Counted from the first letter of the stretch, positions 17,783 through 27,082 are shown. The stretch is 64,000 bases of DNA from Bradyrhizobium liaoningense (GCF_018130825.1 NZ_JAFCJS010000003.1:767001-831000); one strand, 5' to 3'. Numbers and translations: made by a program. The notes: generated from the sequence alone by a model not told the origin.

Positions 17783-18868
17783 GTGAAGCAAATCACCGCC
17801 TCCCTGCCGTTCGAATGGCCGAGCCGTGCCAAGATCCTGAGCACGGTGGAAACGCTCGTCATCGGCACAGCCGGTGGTCTGGTGTTTCTCCTCGCCAATC
17901 TTCCCGGCGGCCTGATCTCGGGCTCGATGATCGCGGTCGGCGTCGCCGCGATTGCCGGCCGCCAGCTGACGCTGCCGCCGATCCTGACCCAGACCGTGCT
18001 CGTGCTGCTCGGCATCTCGCTGGGCTCGGTCGTCTCGCGCCATCTGATCCAGCAGGTCAGCGCCTATCCCCTCACGATCGGCCTGCTCGCGCTCGCCACG
18101 TTCTGCTCGACCTTCGGCTCGAGCTATTACCTCCAGCGCATCCATGGCTGGGACCGCACCTCGGCCTTCCTCGCCGGCAGCCCCGGCGCACTGTCGCAGA
18201 TCACGATCTTGGCAGTCGAGCGGGGCGCCGACCTGCCGGGCATCGCGGTGGTGCAGACCATGCGCGTCATCATCCTCACCGCCGCGCTGCCGATGGTGCT
18301 GGCACTCGCGGGCGTGGCCCCTTCGGCCGCGCCGTCGCTGACGACGACGATTGCCTCGCCGCTCGGCCTCGTGGAGCTGGTCGCAGCCTCCCTGGCCGCG
18401 GCGCTCTTCCTGCGGCTGGTCAAGTTTCCGGCAAGCTGGATGTTCGGCGCGATGATCGCCTCCAGCGTGCTCCATGGCACGGGCTGGGTCGAGGGCGGCC
18501 TGCCGGACTGGGTGCGCGGCGTGGCGCTGGTCGGCATCGGCGCGCTGATCGGCAGCCGTTTCGCGCGGATGCGGATCAAGACGCTCGCCGGCCACATCAA
18601 CGCGGCGCTGGGCTCGTTCACCGTAGCCATCGCCGTCTCCGCGATCTTCGTCGGCATCGTCGCACTCACCACGCAGGTGAAGTTCTCCGACGTGGTCGTC
18701 GCCTTCGCGCCGGGGGCCATGGACGCGATGCTGGCGCTGGCGCTGACGCTGCACATCGACCCGATCTTCGTCGGGGCCCATCATCTGTCGCGTTTCGTGT
18801 TCGTCACGATCGCAACGCCGGGCATCGTGCACCTGTTCGGGCGCACGCAAGACGATGTGGATGATTGA
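17783..18868 (+). CDS. AbrB-family (DUF/PF05145) membrane protein
   Basis: This 361-residue polytopic protein belongs to the AbrB family, once labelled ammonia-monooxygenase regulators. It shows two similar halves: GGLVFLLANLPGGLISGSMIAVGVAA and later RLVKFPASWMFGAMIASSVLHG, the paired 'GGPMLWG-type' repeat of the family, and FAPGAMDAMLALALTLHIDPIFVGAHH near the C-terminus. It begins with GTG 17783. About 10-11 transmembrane segments are expected. It is probably a permease, but the substrate is unknown. Confidence 0.85.
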   Translation: MKQITASLPFEWPSRAKILSTVETLVIGTAGGLVFLLANLPGGLISGSMIAVGVAAIAGRQLTLPPILTQTVLVLLGISLGSVVSRHLIQQVSAYPLTIGLLALATFCSTFGSSYYLQRIHGWDRTSAFLAGSPGALSQITILAVERGADLPGIAVVQTMRVIILTAALPMVLALAGVAPSAAPSLTTTIASPLGLVELVAASLAAALFLRLVKFPASWMFGAMIASSVLHGTGWVEGGLPDWVRGVALVGIGALIGSRFARMRIKTLAGHINAALGSFTVAIAVSAIFVGIVALTTQVKFSDVVVAFAPGAMDAMLALALTLHIDPIFVGAHHLSRFVFVTIATPGIVHLFGRTQDDVDD

Positions 18869-18900
18869 CGAGATGCAGCTCCTGCGGCGAGCTCCGCTCT

Positions 18901-18999
18901 CGTAGGGTGGGCAAAGGCGCGCAGCGCCGTGCCCACGTTTTCTGACGGGATCCTCGCCATGAGGAGATGGTGGGCACGCTTCGCTTTGCCCACCCTACG
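18901..18999. repeat. dispersed palindrome, family A copy 1
   Basis: CGTAGGGTGGGCAAAGG...GCCGTGCCCAC is mirrored by GTGGGCACGCTTCGCTTTGCCCACCCTACG. The arms are near-identical to those at 48260-48351 while the central loop differs. It lies in the gap between the converging AbrB and dsbB genes, a position that suits a bidirectional transcription end. Confidence 0.9.
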
Positions 19000-19019
19000 G
19001 CAGCTAGGTACTACGGCAG

Positions 19020-19562
19020 CTACGCGCGCTTCGCCGTCCGCACAAATCCCCACGCGGCGATCGCGGCCATCAGGAGCGAGATCAGCACGTTGTAGCCGGC
19101 GAGCGAGAGGCCGAGGAAGCGCCACTGCACCTCGTCGCAGCGGACCACCTTCACCGTGTCGAGCTTTGACAGCAGATCAGCGGCGCTGCCGAGATTGACG
19201 ACGGGGCCGGAGCAATCGGTCGGGCCCTTCCAGAAACCCCATTCGACGCCGGAGTGGTAGGTGCCGAGGCCGGCATTGGCGAGGGTCGCCAGCGCGAGGA
19301 TCGCGAGCCCCGCGAGCAACAGCGGCCGCGGTGCGCCGGCGCGTGCCGCGAGCGCCGTCAGCGCACCGAGCGGGATCGCGAGGTAATAGGCGTAGCGCTG
19401 CTCCAGACACAGCGGGCAGGGCAGGATTTCCAGCACGAGCTGGAAGAACCAGGCGCCTGCGATCGTGGCGGCCGCGATCAGGGTGACCGCCAGCGAGGCG
19501 GCCAGCGCAGGGTTTGCCGCCGCCGGCTTGAACGCAGGTATTGCGGCACTCTGGGTGGTCAC
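19020..19562 (-). CDS. dsbB: disulfide bond formation protein B
   Basis: This is the four-helix inner-membrane protein that reoxidises DsbA and passes electrons to quinone. The first Cys pair is CPLC in ILPCPLCLEQRYAYY, the quinone-linked motif. The second periplasmic Cys pair lies in TDCSG and VRCDE. The protein has 180 residues and begins with GTG 19562 (the only upstream start in frame; no ATG is available before the first helix). Its DsbA partner may be the DsbA-like protein at 14208-14861. Confidence 0.92.
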   Translation of the reverse strand: MTTQSAAIPAFKPAAANPALAASLAVTLIAAATIAGAWFFQLVLEILPCPLCLEQRYAYYLAIPLGALTALAARAGAPRPLLLAGLAILALATLANAGLGTYHSGVEWGFWKGPTDCSGPVVNLGSAADLLSKLDTVKVVRCDEVQWRFLGLSLAGYNVLISLLMAAIAAWGFVRTAKRA

Positions 19563-19715
19563 GGCGGCCTCGTAGCATGTCTCGCGCTTCTCAAGCCTCT
19601 AACTCCAGCCCATGCGGCTGTCGAGAACGGCCGGGATCACTTTGGCGCGGGTTGACCCCGCCTTGTCCATGGCTATAGTCCGCCGGCTTCGCGACGCCTC
19701 CTGGGCCGACCGAGG

Positions 19716-19800
19716 GCCCCTGTGGCGGAACTGGTAGACGCGCTCGACTCAAAATCGAGTTCCGCAAGGAGTGCTGGTTCGATTCCGGCCAGGGGCACCA
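19716..19800 (+). tRNA. tRNA-Leu (anticodon CAA)
   Basis: An 85-base tRNA with GCCCCTG/CAGGGGC acceptor arms, an anticodon stem CTCGA/TCGAG with loop CTCAAAA (anticodon CAA, reading UUG), the GGTTCGATTCC T-arm, a long variable arm and an encoded CCA end. The variable arm identifies a class II tRNA. I found no integrase next to it and no duplicated 3' end, so it does not look like an occupied integration site. Confidence 0.95.
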
Positions 19801-19975
19801 GCCTTCGCTGCTTCGCAGCTACGGCTGGGCGAGCCAAGCTCTGCAGCATCGCTGTCCCGCCGAAGTCTTGGCGAAGGCGGACTGTCTCGGCAAAGCTGAT
19901 CTCCCCCTCCACTAGCAATCGTCACATCCCCACTGTATAAACCGGTAGCTTCTTCCGTAATTCGAAGGAGCTCAC

Positions 19976-20278
19976 ATGAACGACCTGCACGCGTGGCTTT
20001 CCGAACAGCACCACGGCCTGCGCACCTTCCGGACATTCCAGCAGAAGCTCGAGACGCTCGGCCGGGACGATCCCGCCCAGCGCGGCCTGTGCCGTCTGCT
20101 GAGCAGCCTCGTCGGCAGCTATGTCGAGGCCTATGACGAGACCCCGCTGCCGGTCGAGGTCGCCGACAGCGCCTATCACCGCCTGCTGACGCTGGTCGCG
20201 AGCATCGATCTGAATGCCGATGCCGACCGCAGGCTCGCCGACATCAACCGCGTGGCCGAGAGCCAGCTCTGGCAGTGA
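19976..20278 (+). CDS. hypothetical protein, 100 residues
   Basis: This is a small soluble protein starting at ATG 19976 after a good GAAGGAG site. The sequence is acidic and helical (LRTFRTFQQKLETLG, then VADSAYHRLLTLVASIDLNADADRRLADINRVAE) with no signal peptide, membrane segment or recognised motif. It is convergent with the DUF6314 gene. The good ribosome-binding site supports a real gene. Confidence 0.65.
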   Translation: MNDLHAWLSEQHHGLRTFRTFQQKLETLGRDDPAQRGLCRLLSSLVGSYVEAYDETPLPVEVADSAYHRLLTLVASIDLNADADRRLADINRVAESQLWQ

Positions 20279-20300
20279 GGCGAGGCTGCCGCGCGCTTGA

Positions 20301-20762
20301 TCACGACAGGCGGGTGTAGGTCGTGTTTATCGTGTAGTCCTTGCTTGGACCCGATGCCACATGACGAACGACGAACGTTCCATCCGGCAGGAACATGTAG
20401 GCCGACCGATACTCGTCGCGCCTGCAGAGATGGCGCGCATGTCCGCTCAACTCTCCCCCGGGGGACGCGGACAGTGAAATTTCGTGAAACAGCCGCGGTG
20501 GATCTTCCCGAAAGAAGACCTTGAATCCTCCGTCGCTGTTGCTGAAGACGTATTCGCGTTCGGCCTGCACCGCGGTGCCGTTCGCGAGCTTCAGTTGTCC
20601 CCGCTCGCGATAGGCCAACCGCTCCCCGTCGAGTGGCGTGAAGGTCGCGATACCCTGCATCGTGGCCTGGCCTTCGATGACCCGATTGAAGGACCACGAG
20701 CCGACCAGCTTTTTCGTGACTTTAGAGGCCTCACCCCAGCGACCGATCGTGGCTTCGTTCAT
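20301..20762 (-). CDS. DUF6314-family protein
   Basis: This 153-residue protein begins at ATG 20762 and matches the DUF6314 pattern: KLVGSWSFNRVI near the start, then repeated beta-strands (REYVFSNSDGGFKVFF, FHEISLSASPGG) and a closing DYTINTTYTRL. The predicted fold is a small all-beta lipocalin-like barrel. No catalytic function is known to me. Nothing in the flanks explains it. Confidence 0.75.
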   Translation of the reverse strand: MNEATIGRWGEASKVTKKLVGSWSFNRVIEGQATMQGIATFTPLDGERLAYRERGQLKLANGTAVQAEREYVFSNSDGGFKVFFREDPPRLFHEISLSASPGGELSGHARHLCRRDEYRSAYMFLPDGTFVVRHVASGPSKDYTINTTYTRLS

Positions 20763-20861
20763 ATCTTCAGGCCCGCGCGTTAACCAACCGGTCTAGACTT
20801 GCAAGAGCCTCAGCCGGGAGTTCGACTTCAGCGAACCGATACCTATATCCTATCGCAACGG

Positions 20862-21119
20862 ATGGTGATGCAGCGAGCAGCTTTGATGGCCAGAAGACGC
20901 ACGACGGAAGCGGAGGCCGACGACCTCCCCCGCTATTTCGTCTGGGTCCGGGGCCTCGAAGGCCCCGAGCCGCAGAAATGGATGACGATGGATTTCGGCA
21001 TCGGCGACTGGAAGCGGCCGCAGGTGCTGGCGTATCTGGAGTTGCCGGAAGGCGAACGGCACCTGCCGCTGTCGACCCTGGCGCGGCGTTATCCGCCGCC
21101 GCGGGTGGACGTTCTGTAG
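20862..21119 (+). CDS. hypothetical protein, 85 residues
   Basis: This is a small protein with a basic N-terminus (QRAALMARRRTTEAEADD) and a central RYFVWVRGLEGPEPQKWMTMDFGIGDWKRP stretch, ending PPPRVDVL. The start could be the ATG at 20862, 20868 or 20886; none has a strong ribosome-binding site. No signal or membrane segment is visible. It is likely real because of its codon usage, but the function is unknown. Confidence 0.5.
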   Translation: MVMQRAALMARRRTTEAEADDLPRYFVWVRGLEGPEPQKWMTMDFGIGDWKRPQVLAYLELPEGERHLPLSTLARRYPPPRVDVL

Positions 21120-21353
21120 AGCAGGTTGGGCCCGGCGGTGCCCACCGCTTCCCTGTTCGCTGAAACTGAAGAGCTGGCCGCGACGACATTCCGTGAGCCC
21201 GACCGCGGCGCGTCGAAACCTCCCCGCTTGCTACCTCAGCGGGATTGTGTGCAGAATACATCTGATTTCATGACGCAACCATTGATTGAATCAAGGGAAT
21301 GCAACCCGGCCCGGGCCTGAGGTGCTTTCCCACGAAATCGCCGGAGAAGCCCC

Positions 21354-24095
21354 ATGTCACATGGCGCGCCGAACATTGATACTGCCCGACCGGAACACCC
21401 ACATCGCGACATCAATGCCGGCGGGACGGCCGACGCTGCCCCGGCAAAGCGCAAGCTGGTGCTGTTCGCCGACGGTACGGGCAACGCGTTCACGACCCAG
21501 GAATCCAGTGTCTGGCGTCTCTACGAGGCGCTCGATCACACCCAGCCGGACCAGATCTCCCACTACATCAAGGGCGTAGGCACCGCCGGCTGGGCGCCGC
21601 TCGCAGCCCTCGACGGCGCCACCGGCTTCGGCGTGCCCTCCAACGTCCGCAAGCTCTATCGCTTCCTGTGCTGGAATTGGCGCGAGGGCGACGAGATCTA
21701 CATATTCGGCTTCAGCCGCGGCGCCTTCACCGCGCGCACGCTGGCGTCACTGATTGCAAGCCAAGGCCTGGTGCCGGCGGAGATCAAAGGCGAGCCGGTC
21801 TCGCATGCCGAGATGGAGCGCAACGCCATGTCCGCATGGCGGGAATACCGCAAGGAATCGGTGGGCTATTGGAGCCTGCCGACGATCTGGATCACGCGCT
21901 GGATTCGCGACTTGCTGCTCATCATCTACCATTTCGTCTGTCGGCACCGCTCCTATCGCACGGTCCGCAACGCCATGGCCGGTCGCAAGAACGTCACGAT
22001 CGAATTTCTTGGCCTGTTCGACACGGTCGAGGCTTTCGGCGTCCCGATCGAGGAGCTGCGCGTCGCGATCGACTGGGCAATCTGGCCGATTTCGTTCCGC
22101 AATCACCGGCCCTCCCATAAGGCGAAGCACATCTGTCACGCGCTCGCGCTCGACGACGAGCGCACCACCTTTCATCCGCTGCGGATCGACCAGAGCCGTC
22201 TCGCGACTGACCAGACCGTCAAGGAGGTGTGGTTCGCGGGCGTCCATTCCGACATTGGCGGCGGTTATCCAGAATCCACCCTCTCCTTCGTTCCGCTGGT
22301 CTGGATGACCGAGCAGCTCGGTGGCCAATTGCGCTTCCAGGAGGGCACGATCGAGCGTTTCCGCGAGTATCAATCGGCGATCGGGCCAAAGCACGATTCA
22401 CGCAGCGGCGCCGCCGTGCTTTACCGCTATGGTCCGCGGCCGATCCTCGAAGGCGATGTGAACGGCGGCACACCGGTGGTTCACTTCGCCGTGGTCGAAC
22501 GAATGCTGTTCGGATGCGACGATTATGCGCCGATCATGCTACCCGCAAACGCGCGGGTGCTGATGCCCGACGGAAGCATCAGGGAGCTCACCAATGGCGG
22601 CTCGCATCAGGCCATGCATGACGCCTATGTGAAGAAGGCGAAGGGCCCGATAAGCAAGGAGGAATCCGACGCCTTCACCGGGATGAAAGCACCAGACGCG
22701 GACATGGCGAATCTCGCGCGCGGCGCGGTGTGGTGGCGACGCGTGGCCTATTTCGCGCTCCTGATCATGACGGGCGTCATCGCCGTCTGGCCGTGGATCG
22801 CCCACATGATCATAGATACATTCAGCAAGAGCCTGCGCGATTCCGTCAGCGACATCGACTGGGGTTTCAGCGCTGTGCTCGGCTCCGTCGCGAACCTGCT
22901 CAAGAACGTGTTGCCCTCTTATGCAGGGCCATGGCTCAATATCGCACTCTATTATCCTCTCGCGACCTCACTCGTCGTGCTCGTCACGTGGTGGGTCTGG
23001 AAGATCAACGCCTCGCTGCGTGACGGCATCCAGGAGCGCGCGCGGCTCGCCTGGTACCGGCCCGAGCGCAAGGCGAGCGCAAAAAACCTCAGCCGGATGA
23101 GTCCGTTGTTCAGGTTCGGCGGCTTGATGCAGCGAAATGCACAATGGATGAGCTTTCCGTTCACCAAGATCATCTTTCCCATCGTCTCCATCGTCGCCAT
23201 CTACGGCGCGGCCCTGCTGATCGCCTCGAGCAGCTTCTTCACCTGGCGCGTCGCGACCGGGCAGGTTTGCGAGAGCCCGGAAACAAAAGCCGCAGAGGCG
23301 AAGAAAAAGGGAGTGAACGTCGCGACGAACATTCCGCCGGCGAGGCCGGTGGGCGACGACGCGCTTCCCGCGACCGAGCTGTTCAACGTCAACCAGTTCT
23401 GCTGGGCAAGCAGGCTCGCCGTGGAGAAGGGCCGCAAATACCGGGTCTGGATCGATATCGACCAACGCTGGTTCGACCGCACGATCACGACCGGGGTCAA
23501 CGGATTCCAGACCTACGAAAACCACCACTACGTCGCCCTCCCGGCCCGGCGACTGCTCGGCGCGGACTGGTTCCGGCCGGTCGTACGCGTCGGCGAGAAG
23601 GGCCTGAACGATCAGCCGCTGCAGGCCGTGAACGTGATGTCGGCAGATGAGCTGCCGCGCCGCATTGACCCGACCCTTCCCGCGGAAAAGGCGGAGGATG
23701 AGCCGAAGAACAGATATCCCGTCCGCCTCGAAAACGCTGAGGAATCGAGCACGGACGATGCGACGAAGCTGACGAAACTCAAGGCCGATATCGCCAAGAT
23801 GGGCACATTCGATGCGCTTCCCCCAGACGAGACGGCGCGCAAGGTCTGGGACACGCAGAAACTTGCAGACCGGATGGTGGCCGAATTCACCGCACCTGAT
23901 TCCGGCGAGCTGTTCTTCTACGTCAACGACGCCGTGCAGATCGTCCCGGGCTTCCTGAGATGGCTGGCTCCGTCAAAATATGCCGACTATTTCGGGCCGG
24001 ACGAACAATACTACAAGAACAACAGCGGCACGGCGCGGATCACGGTACAGCGCCTGCCCGCGCCGCCGACACCATCGACTGCGGCAAAGCAGTAG
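21354..24095 (+). CDS. DUF2235 / Tle1-like hydrolase with membrane segments
   Basis: The N-terminal ~400 residues form a DUF2235 alpha/beta hydrolase, the fold of T6SS phospholipase effectors Tle1. It starts RKLVLFADGTGNAF, has a GFSRG nucleophile motif at about 119-123 (Ser121) inside IFGFSRGAFTARTLASLI, and VWFAGVHSDIGGGYPES with likely acidic and His residues. Beyond it are several hydrophobic stretches (around 462-490, 530-550 and 605-625) and a C-terminal region of about 280 residues, so the 913-residue protein is membrane-anchored, unlike secreted Tle effectors. Start ATG 21354 follows CGGAGAAG. No T6SS gene, VgrG, PAAR or immunity candidate lies beside it. Confidence 0.85.
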   Translation: MSHGAPNIDTARPEHPHRDINAGGTADAAPAKRKLVLFADGTGNAFTTQESSVWRLYEALDHTQPDQISHYIKGVGTAGWAPLAALDGATGFGVPSNVRKLYRFLCWNWREGDEIYIFGFSRGAFTARTLASLIASQGLVPAEIKGEPVSHAEMERNAMSAWREYRKESVGYWSLPTIWITRWIRDLLLIIYHFVCRHRSYRTVRNAMAGRKNVTIEFLGLFDTVEAFGVPIEELRVAIDWAIWPISFRNHRPSHKAKHICHALALDDERTTFHPLRIDQSRLATDQTVKEVWFAGVHSDIGGGYPESTLSFVPLVWMTEQLGGQLRFQEGTIERFREYQSAIGPKHDSRSGAAVLYRYGPRPILEGDVNGGTPVVHFAVVERMLFGCDDYAPIMLPANARVLMPDGSIRELTNGGSHQAMHDAYVKKAKGPISKEESDAFTGMKAPDADMANLARGAVWWRRVAYFALLIMTGVIAVWPWIAHMIIDTFSKSLRDSVSDIDWGFSAVLGSVANLLKNVLPSYAGPWLNIALYYPLATSLVVLVTWWVWKINASLRDGIQERARLAWYRPERKASAKNLSRMSPLFRFGGLMQRNAQWMSFPFTKIIFPIVSIVAIYGAALLIASSSFFTWRVATGQVCESPETKAAEAKKKGVNVATNIPPARPVGDDALPATELFNVNQFCWASRLAVEKGRKYRVWIDIDQRWFDRTITTGVNGFQTYENHHYVALPARRLLGADWFRPVVRVGEKGLNDQPLQAVNVMSADELPRRIDPTLPAEKAEDEPKNRYPVRLENAEESSTDDATKLTKLKADIAKMGTFDALPPDETARKVWDTQKLADRMVAEFTAPDSGELFFYVNDAVQIVPGFLRWLAPSKYADYFGPDEQYYKNNSGTARITVQRLPAPPTPSTAAKQ

Positions 24096-24212
24096 GCGCC
24101 GTCCACGACGGAGCGGAAGGAAGACATCGCGCCCCCATGATTATGGGTGTCGCGCCCCCCACGCTGCGGCTAAGCTTGGCCTCGCGCCGCGGGGGACACG
24201 TGGTGCGGGACC

Positions 24213-24902
24213 ATGAACATGAGCGAACAGGGCGAGACGGGTGCAGCCATCACCATCCTCCTCGTCGAGGACGATGCGCCGACCTGCTGGCGGCTCCAGG
24301 ACGCGCTGGTCAAGGCCGGCTACGAGGTGCGCAGCGCCGGCACGCTGGCGGAGGCGCGCTCGGCGCTGGCCGAAGCGGCCCCGCGAGTGCTGCTCACCGA
24401 TCTCAGGCTTCCCGACGGCCATGGGGTCGAACTGATCCGCGAGATCCGGCGGCGCTTTCCCGACACCGAGATCATGGTGATCTCGGCGCTCGGCGACGAG
24501 GAGAGCGTGATCTCGGCGATCACGGTCGGCGCCACCGGCTACCTGCTCAAGGACGCCTTCCCCACTGATATCGCCACCACCGTGCGCGATCTGGTCGCCG
24601 GCCATTCCCCGATCTCGGCCTCGATCGCCCGTTTCATCGTGCGCCGGACGCAAGGCGCCGCGCAGAGCTCGGCCGAACCGTCGCCGGGTCCCGTGCTCAA
24701 CACGGCAAAGCTGACCCCGCGCGAGATCGACATCCTCTGGGGCATCGCAAAAGGCTTCAGCTACGCCGAGATCGCGAGCCATCTCGGCCTGTCCAGGCAG
24801 ACCGTGCCCGGGCACATCAAGAACATCTATCGCAAGCTCGAGGTGCACACGCGGAGCGAAGCGGTGTTCGAGGCGGTGCAGCAGGGCCTGATCAAGCTGT
24901 GA
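24213..24902 (+). CDS. LuxR-type response regulator (REC + HTH)
   Basis: This is a 229-residue two-component regulator. The receiver domain (about 13-130) has acidic residues in VEDD and the phospho-acceptor Asp63 in LLTDLRLPDG, with the conserved Lys in GYLLKDA. The LuxR-type helix-turn-helix runs about 160-225 (LTPREIDILWGIAKGFSYAEIASHLGLSRQTVPGHIKNIYRKLEV). It overlaps the histidine kinase gene by 4 bases (GTGA), forming a classic pair. The P in TVPGH replaces the more usual basic or polar residue in this stretch. Confidence 0.93.
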   Translation: MNMSEQGETGAAITILLVEDDAPTCWRLQDALVKAGYEVRSAGTLAEARSALAEAAPRVLLTDLRLPDGHGVELIREIRRRFPDTEIMVISALGDEESVISAITVGATGYLLKDAFPTDIATTVRDLVAGHSPISASIARFIVRRTQGAAQSSAEPSPGPVLNTAKLTPREIDILWGIAKGFSYAEIASHLGLSRQTVPGHIKNIYRKLEVHTRSEAVFEAVQQGLIKL

Positions 24903-26818
24903 GCGAGATCGCGGCGAAGGCACCGACACGCCCGCGGCGCCGGCTGATCGTGTCGCGTCTCGTGCCCTATCTGCTGCTCCAGGCGCTGATCGTGATCGCC
25001 ACCATCCTCGGGCTGCGGCTGCTCCAGCCCAGCGACCCCGATGATTTCGCGATCAGCGGGTTTTCGCTGCGCGAGGACGGCGCGAGCCGCCCGGTCATCT
25101 TGCCGCATTTCACATCGTCGCGCTATTCGCTGGCCGATCCGCCGCTCTATACCGGTGCCTTCACGTTCCGACGTGACGACGCCGCGGCGGGATGGTCGGT
25201 GTTCCTGCCACGCTTCAGCAACGCGGTGGAGGTCGCCGTCAACGGCGTCGTCGTGCTCGACTCCCGCCGCGACGCCAACGCCAACCGGCCGGACCGCAAC
25301 ACGCCGCAGATCGCGCTGATCCCGGCTTCCTTGCTGCGCGACGGCAGCAATGAGATCACGGTGCGGCTGTTCGTATGGGGTCCGTTGAAGGGTTTCCTCG
25401 ACACCGTCTATGTCGGGCCCGACGCGGCCCTGCGCCCGGCCTTTGAAACCCGCACGCTGCTGTTCGTGACGTTGCAGGTGGTGTTCTCCGCGTGGCAGTC
25501 GATCCTCGCCGTTATCCTCGCGATCATGTGGCTGATGCGGCGGCACGAGCCGGTTTACGGCGTGCTGGCCGTGGCGATGGTGCTCGGCGTCGTGCAGGCC
25601 TTCGTGCCGCCGCCGGTCCCTCCGGCGCTCACGCCACGCCTGGCCGCGGTCCTGCTGGCATCGGCGCCGACCGAGAGCGCGCTGATCGTCATGTTCGGCG
25701 TGCTGTTCTTCGGCTGGCGCTGGCCGCGTTACGGCACGTTGCTGTTCGCGCCGGGCCTCATCATCTTCGTGGTCGGGCTGATCGCCGGCCCGCCGCTGCC
25801 GCGCATTCTCTTTCTCGTGCTCGGCATCCCCACCGTGGGGATCTCGCTATTCCTCATGGCCTGCGTGACCGCGACCGCGGTGGTGCGGCGGCAGGACGCG
25901 GCGAGCTTCACGATCGGCTGCGCGGTGACCATCGTGCTGACCTGCTGGGTCCACGACATGCTGTCGGTGTTCGAGATCGTGACCAACGAGCGCATCTTCG
26001 TCTCGCGCCTGTCCTATTCGGCGATGCTGGTCGCGATCGGCGCCGGGCTAACCTGGCGCTTCGCCCGCGCGCTGAACCAGGTCGACAGCTTTGCCGGGCA
26101 GCTCGTGACGCGCGTGCGCGAGGCCGAGGAGCGGCTGAAGGCGAGCTTTGCCCGCGAGGAGGAGCGCGCCCGCGCGGCCGCGCTCGCCAACGAGCGCACA
26201 AGGCTGATGCGCGACCTCCATGACGGCCTCGGCGGCCAGCTCGTCAGCATCGTCGCGCTCTCCGAGCGCGGCCAGGAGGGCGCGACCATCACGGACGCCG
26301 CGCGCGCAGCGCTGAAGGATCTGCGCCTCGTCATCGACTCCATGGACGACATCGGCGGCGATCTCATGCTTGCGCTCGGCTCCTGGCGCGAGCGCGCGAC
26401 GGCGCAGTTGCGGCCGCACGACATTGCGCTCGACTGGCGCGTGGCGACGCCACAGGGGCTGCCGCTGCATCCGGAACTGCGGCCATGGCACGTGATCCAG
26501 ATCGTGCGCATCCTCGACGAGGCCGTGACCAATGCCGTCAAACATGCTCACGCCCGCAACATCGCGGTGACCATCGAGACGCTCGACGGCAGCCAGGGAC
26601 CGTATGGCGTGATCAGCGTGACCGACGACGGTTGTGGATTTGCGCAGACCGGCGGCGAGACCGCCGGCGCGAGCCAGACCGCACGGGGCTTACGCAACAT
26701 GAGAAGCCGCGCCGCGCGCTGTGGCGCGGTGCTCGATCTCGGCTCGGACGCCTCGGGCACACGGGTGCGGCTGCAATTGCCGCAAATCTTTCCCGACAGC
26801 GACGCCGCCGGTGGCTGA
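24899..26818 (+). CDS. sensor histidine kinase with extracytoplasmic and 7TM-type sensor
   Basis: This 639-residue kinase begins with GTG 24899, overlapping the response regulator stop. An N-terminal membrane helix (about 20-40) precedes a periplasmic beta-rich domain (about 45-180) and then seven hydrophobic segments (about 185-385), matching the 7TMR-DISM layout. A coiled-coil (EAEERLKASFAREEERARAAALANE) leads to the HisKA_3 phospho-acceptor His441 in RDLHDGLGGQL. The HATPase domain carries EAVTNAVKHAHA (N box), VTDDGCGF (G1) and GLRNMRSRA. The ligand is unknown; the sensor resembles those for carbohydrate or nucleotide-like signals. Confidence 0.92.
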   Translation: MSEIAAKAPTRPRRRLIVSRLVPYLLLQALIVIATILGLRLLQPSDPDDFAISGFSLREDGASRPVILPHFTSSRYSLADPPLYTGAFTFRRDDAAAGWSVFLPRFSNAVEVAVNGVVVLDSRRDANANRPDRNTPQIALIPASLLRDGSNEITVRLFVWGPLKGFLDTVYVGPDAALRPAFETRTLLFVTLQVVFSAWQSILAVILAIMWLMRRHEPVYGVLAVAMVLGVVQAFVPPPVPPALTPRLAAVLLASAPTESALIVMFGVLFFGWRWPRYGTLLFAPGLIIFVVGLIAGPPLPRILFLVLGIPTVGISLFLMACVTATAVVRRQDAASFTIGCAVTIVLTCWVHDMLSVFEIVTNERIFVSRLSYSAMLVAIGAGLTWRFARALNQVDSFAGQLVTRVREAEERLKASFAREEERARAAALANERTRLMRDLHDGLGGQLVSIVALSERGQEGATITDAARAALKDLRLVIDSMDDIGGDLMLALGSWRERATAQLRPHDIALDWRVATPQGLPLHPELRPWHVIQIVRILDEAVTNAVKHAHARNIAVTIETLDGSQGPYGVISVTDDGCGFAQTGGETAGASQTARGLRNMRSRAARCGAVLDLGSDASGTRVRLQLPQIFPDSDAAGG

Positions 26819-26929
26819 AAAGCCCCCTCCCCGAACGTGTGGGACGCGCGGAGAGAGGGAACGGGCCGGAGTTTTTTGCCTGCGGAGGACGGGGGGTTCG
26901 TCCGCTGGGCTCCTTTGCCCGAAACTCTT

Positions 26930-27070
26930 CTCCCTCTCCCCGCTTGCGGGGAGAGGGTTGGGGTGAGGGGGAGTCTCCACAAAGACGGTGACAGTTTGAC
27001 TCGTGGAGAGTCCCCCTCACCCGAATTCGAGCGACGCTCGAATTCGACCTCTCCCCGCAAGCGGGGCGAG
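26930..27070. repeat. large compound palindrome, family B (CTCTCCCCGCTTGCGGGGAGAG)
   Basis: A short CTCTCCCCGC-TTGC-GGGGAGAG hairpin at the left and its mirror (CTCTCCCCGC-AAGCGGGG) at the right bound a larger inverted repeat whose inner arms are GTGAGGGGGAGTCTCCAC / GTGGAGAGTCCCCCTCAC. The right arm contains an extra perfect 11-bp palindrome (GAATTCGAGCG / CGCTCGAATTC). It fills the gap between the converging histidine kinase and 27083 genes. Related hairpins occur at 51861, 55506 and 57033. Confidence 0.85.
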
Positions 27071-27082
27071 GTGAAGAAAAGC

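Noticed and set aside
19716..19800. tRNA-Leu as an attachment site of a genomic island
   Set aside because: No integrase nearby, no duplicated tRNA 3' end and no compositional change around it.
21354..24095. A type VI secretion effector locus
   Set aside because: No vgrG, PAAR, hcp, tss or immunity-like gene flanks the DUF2235 gene.
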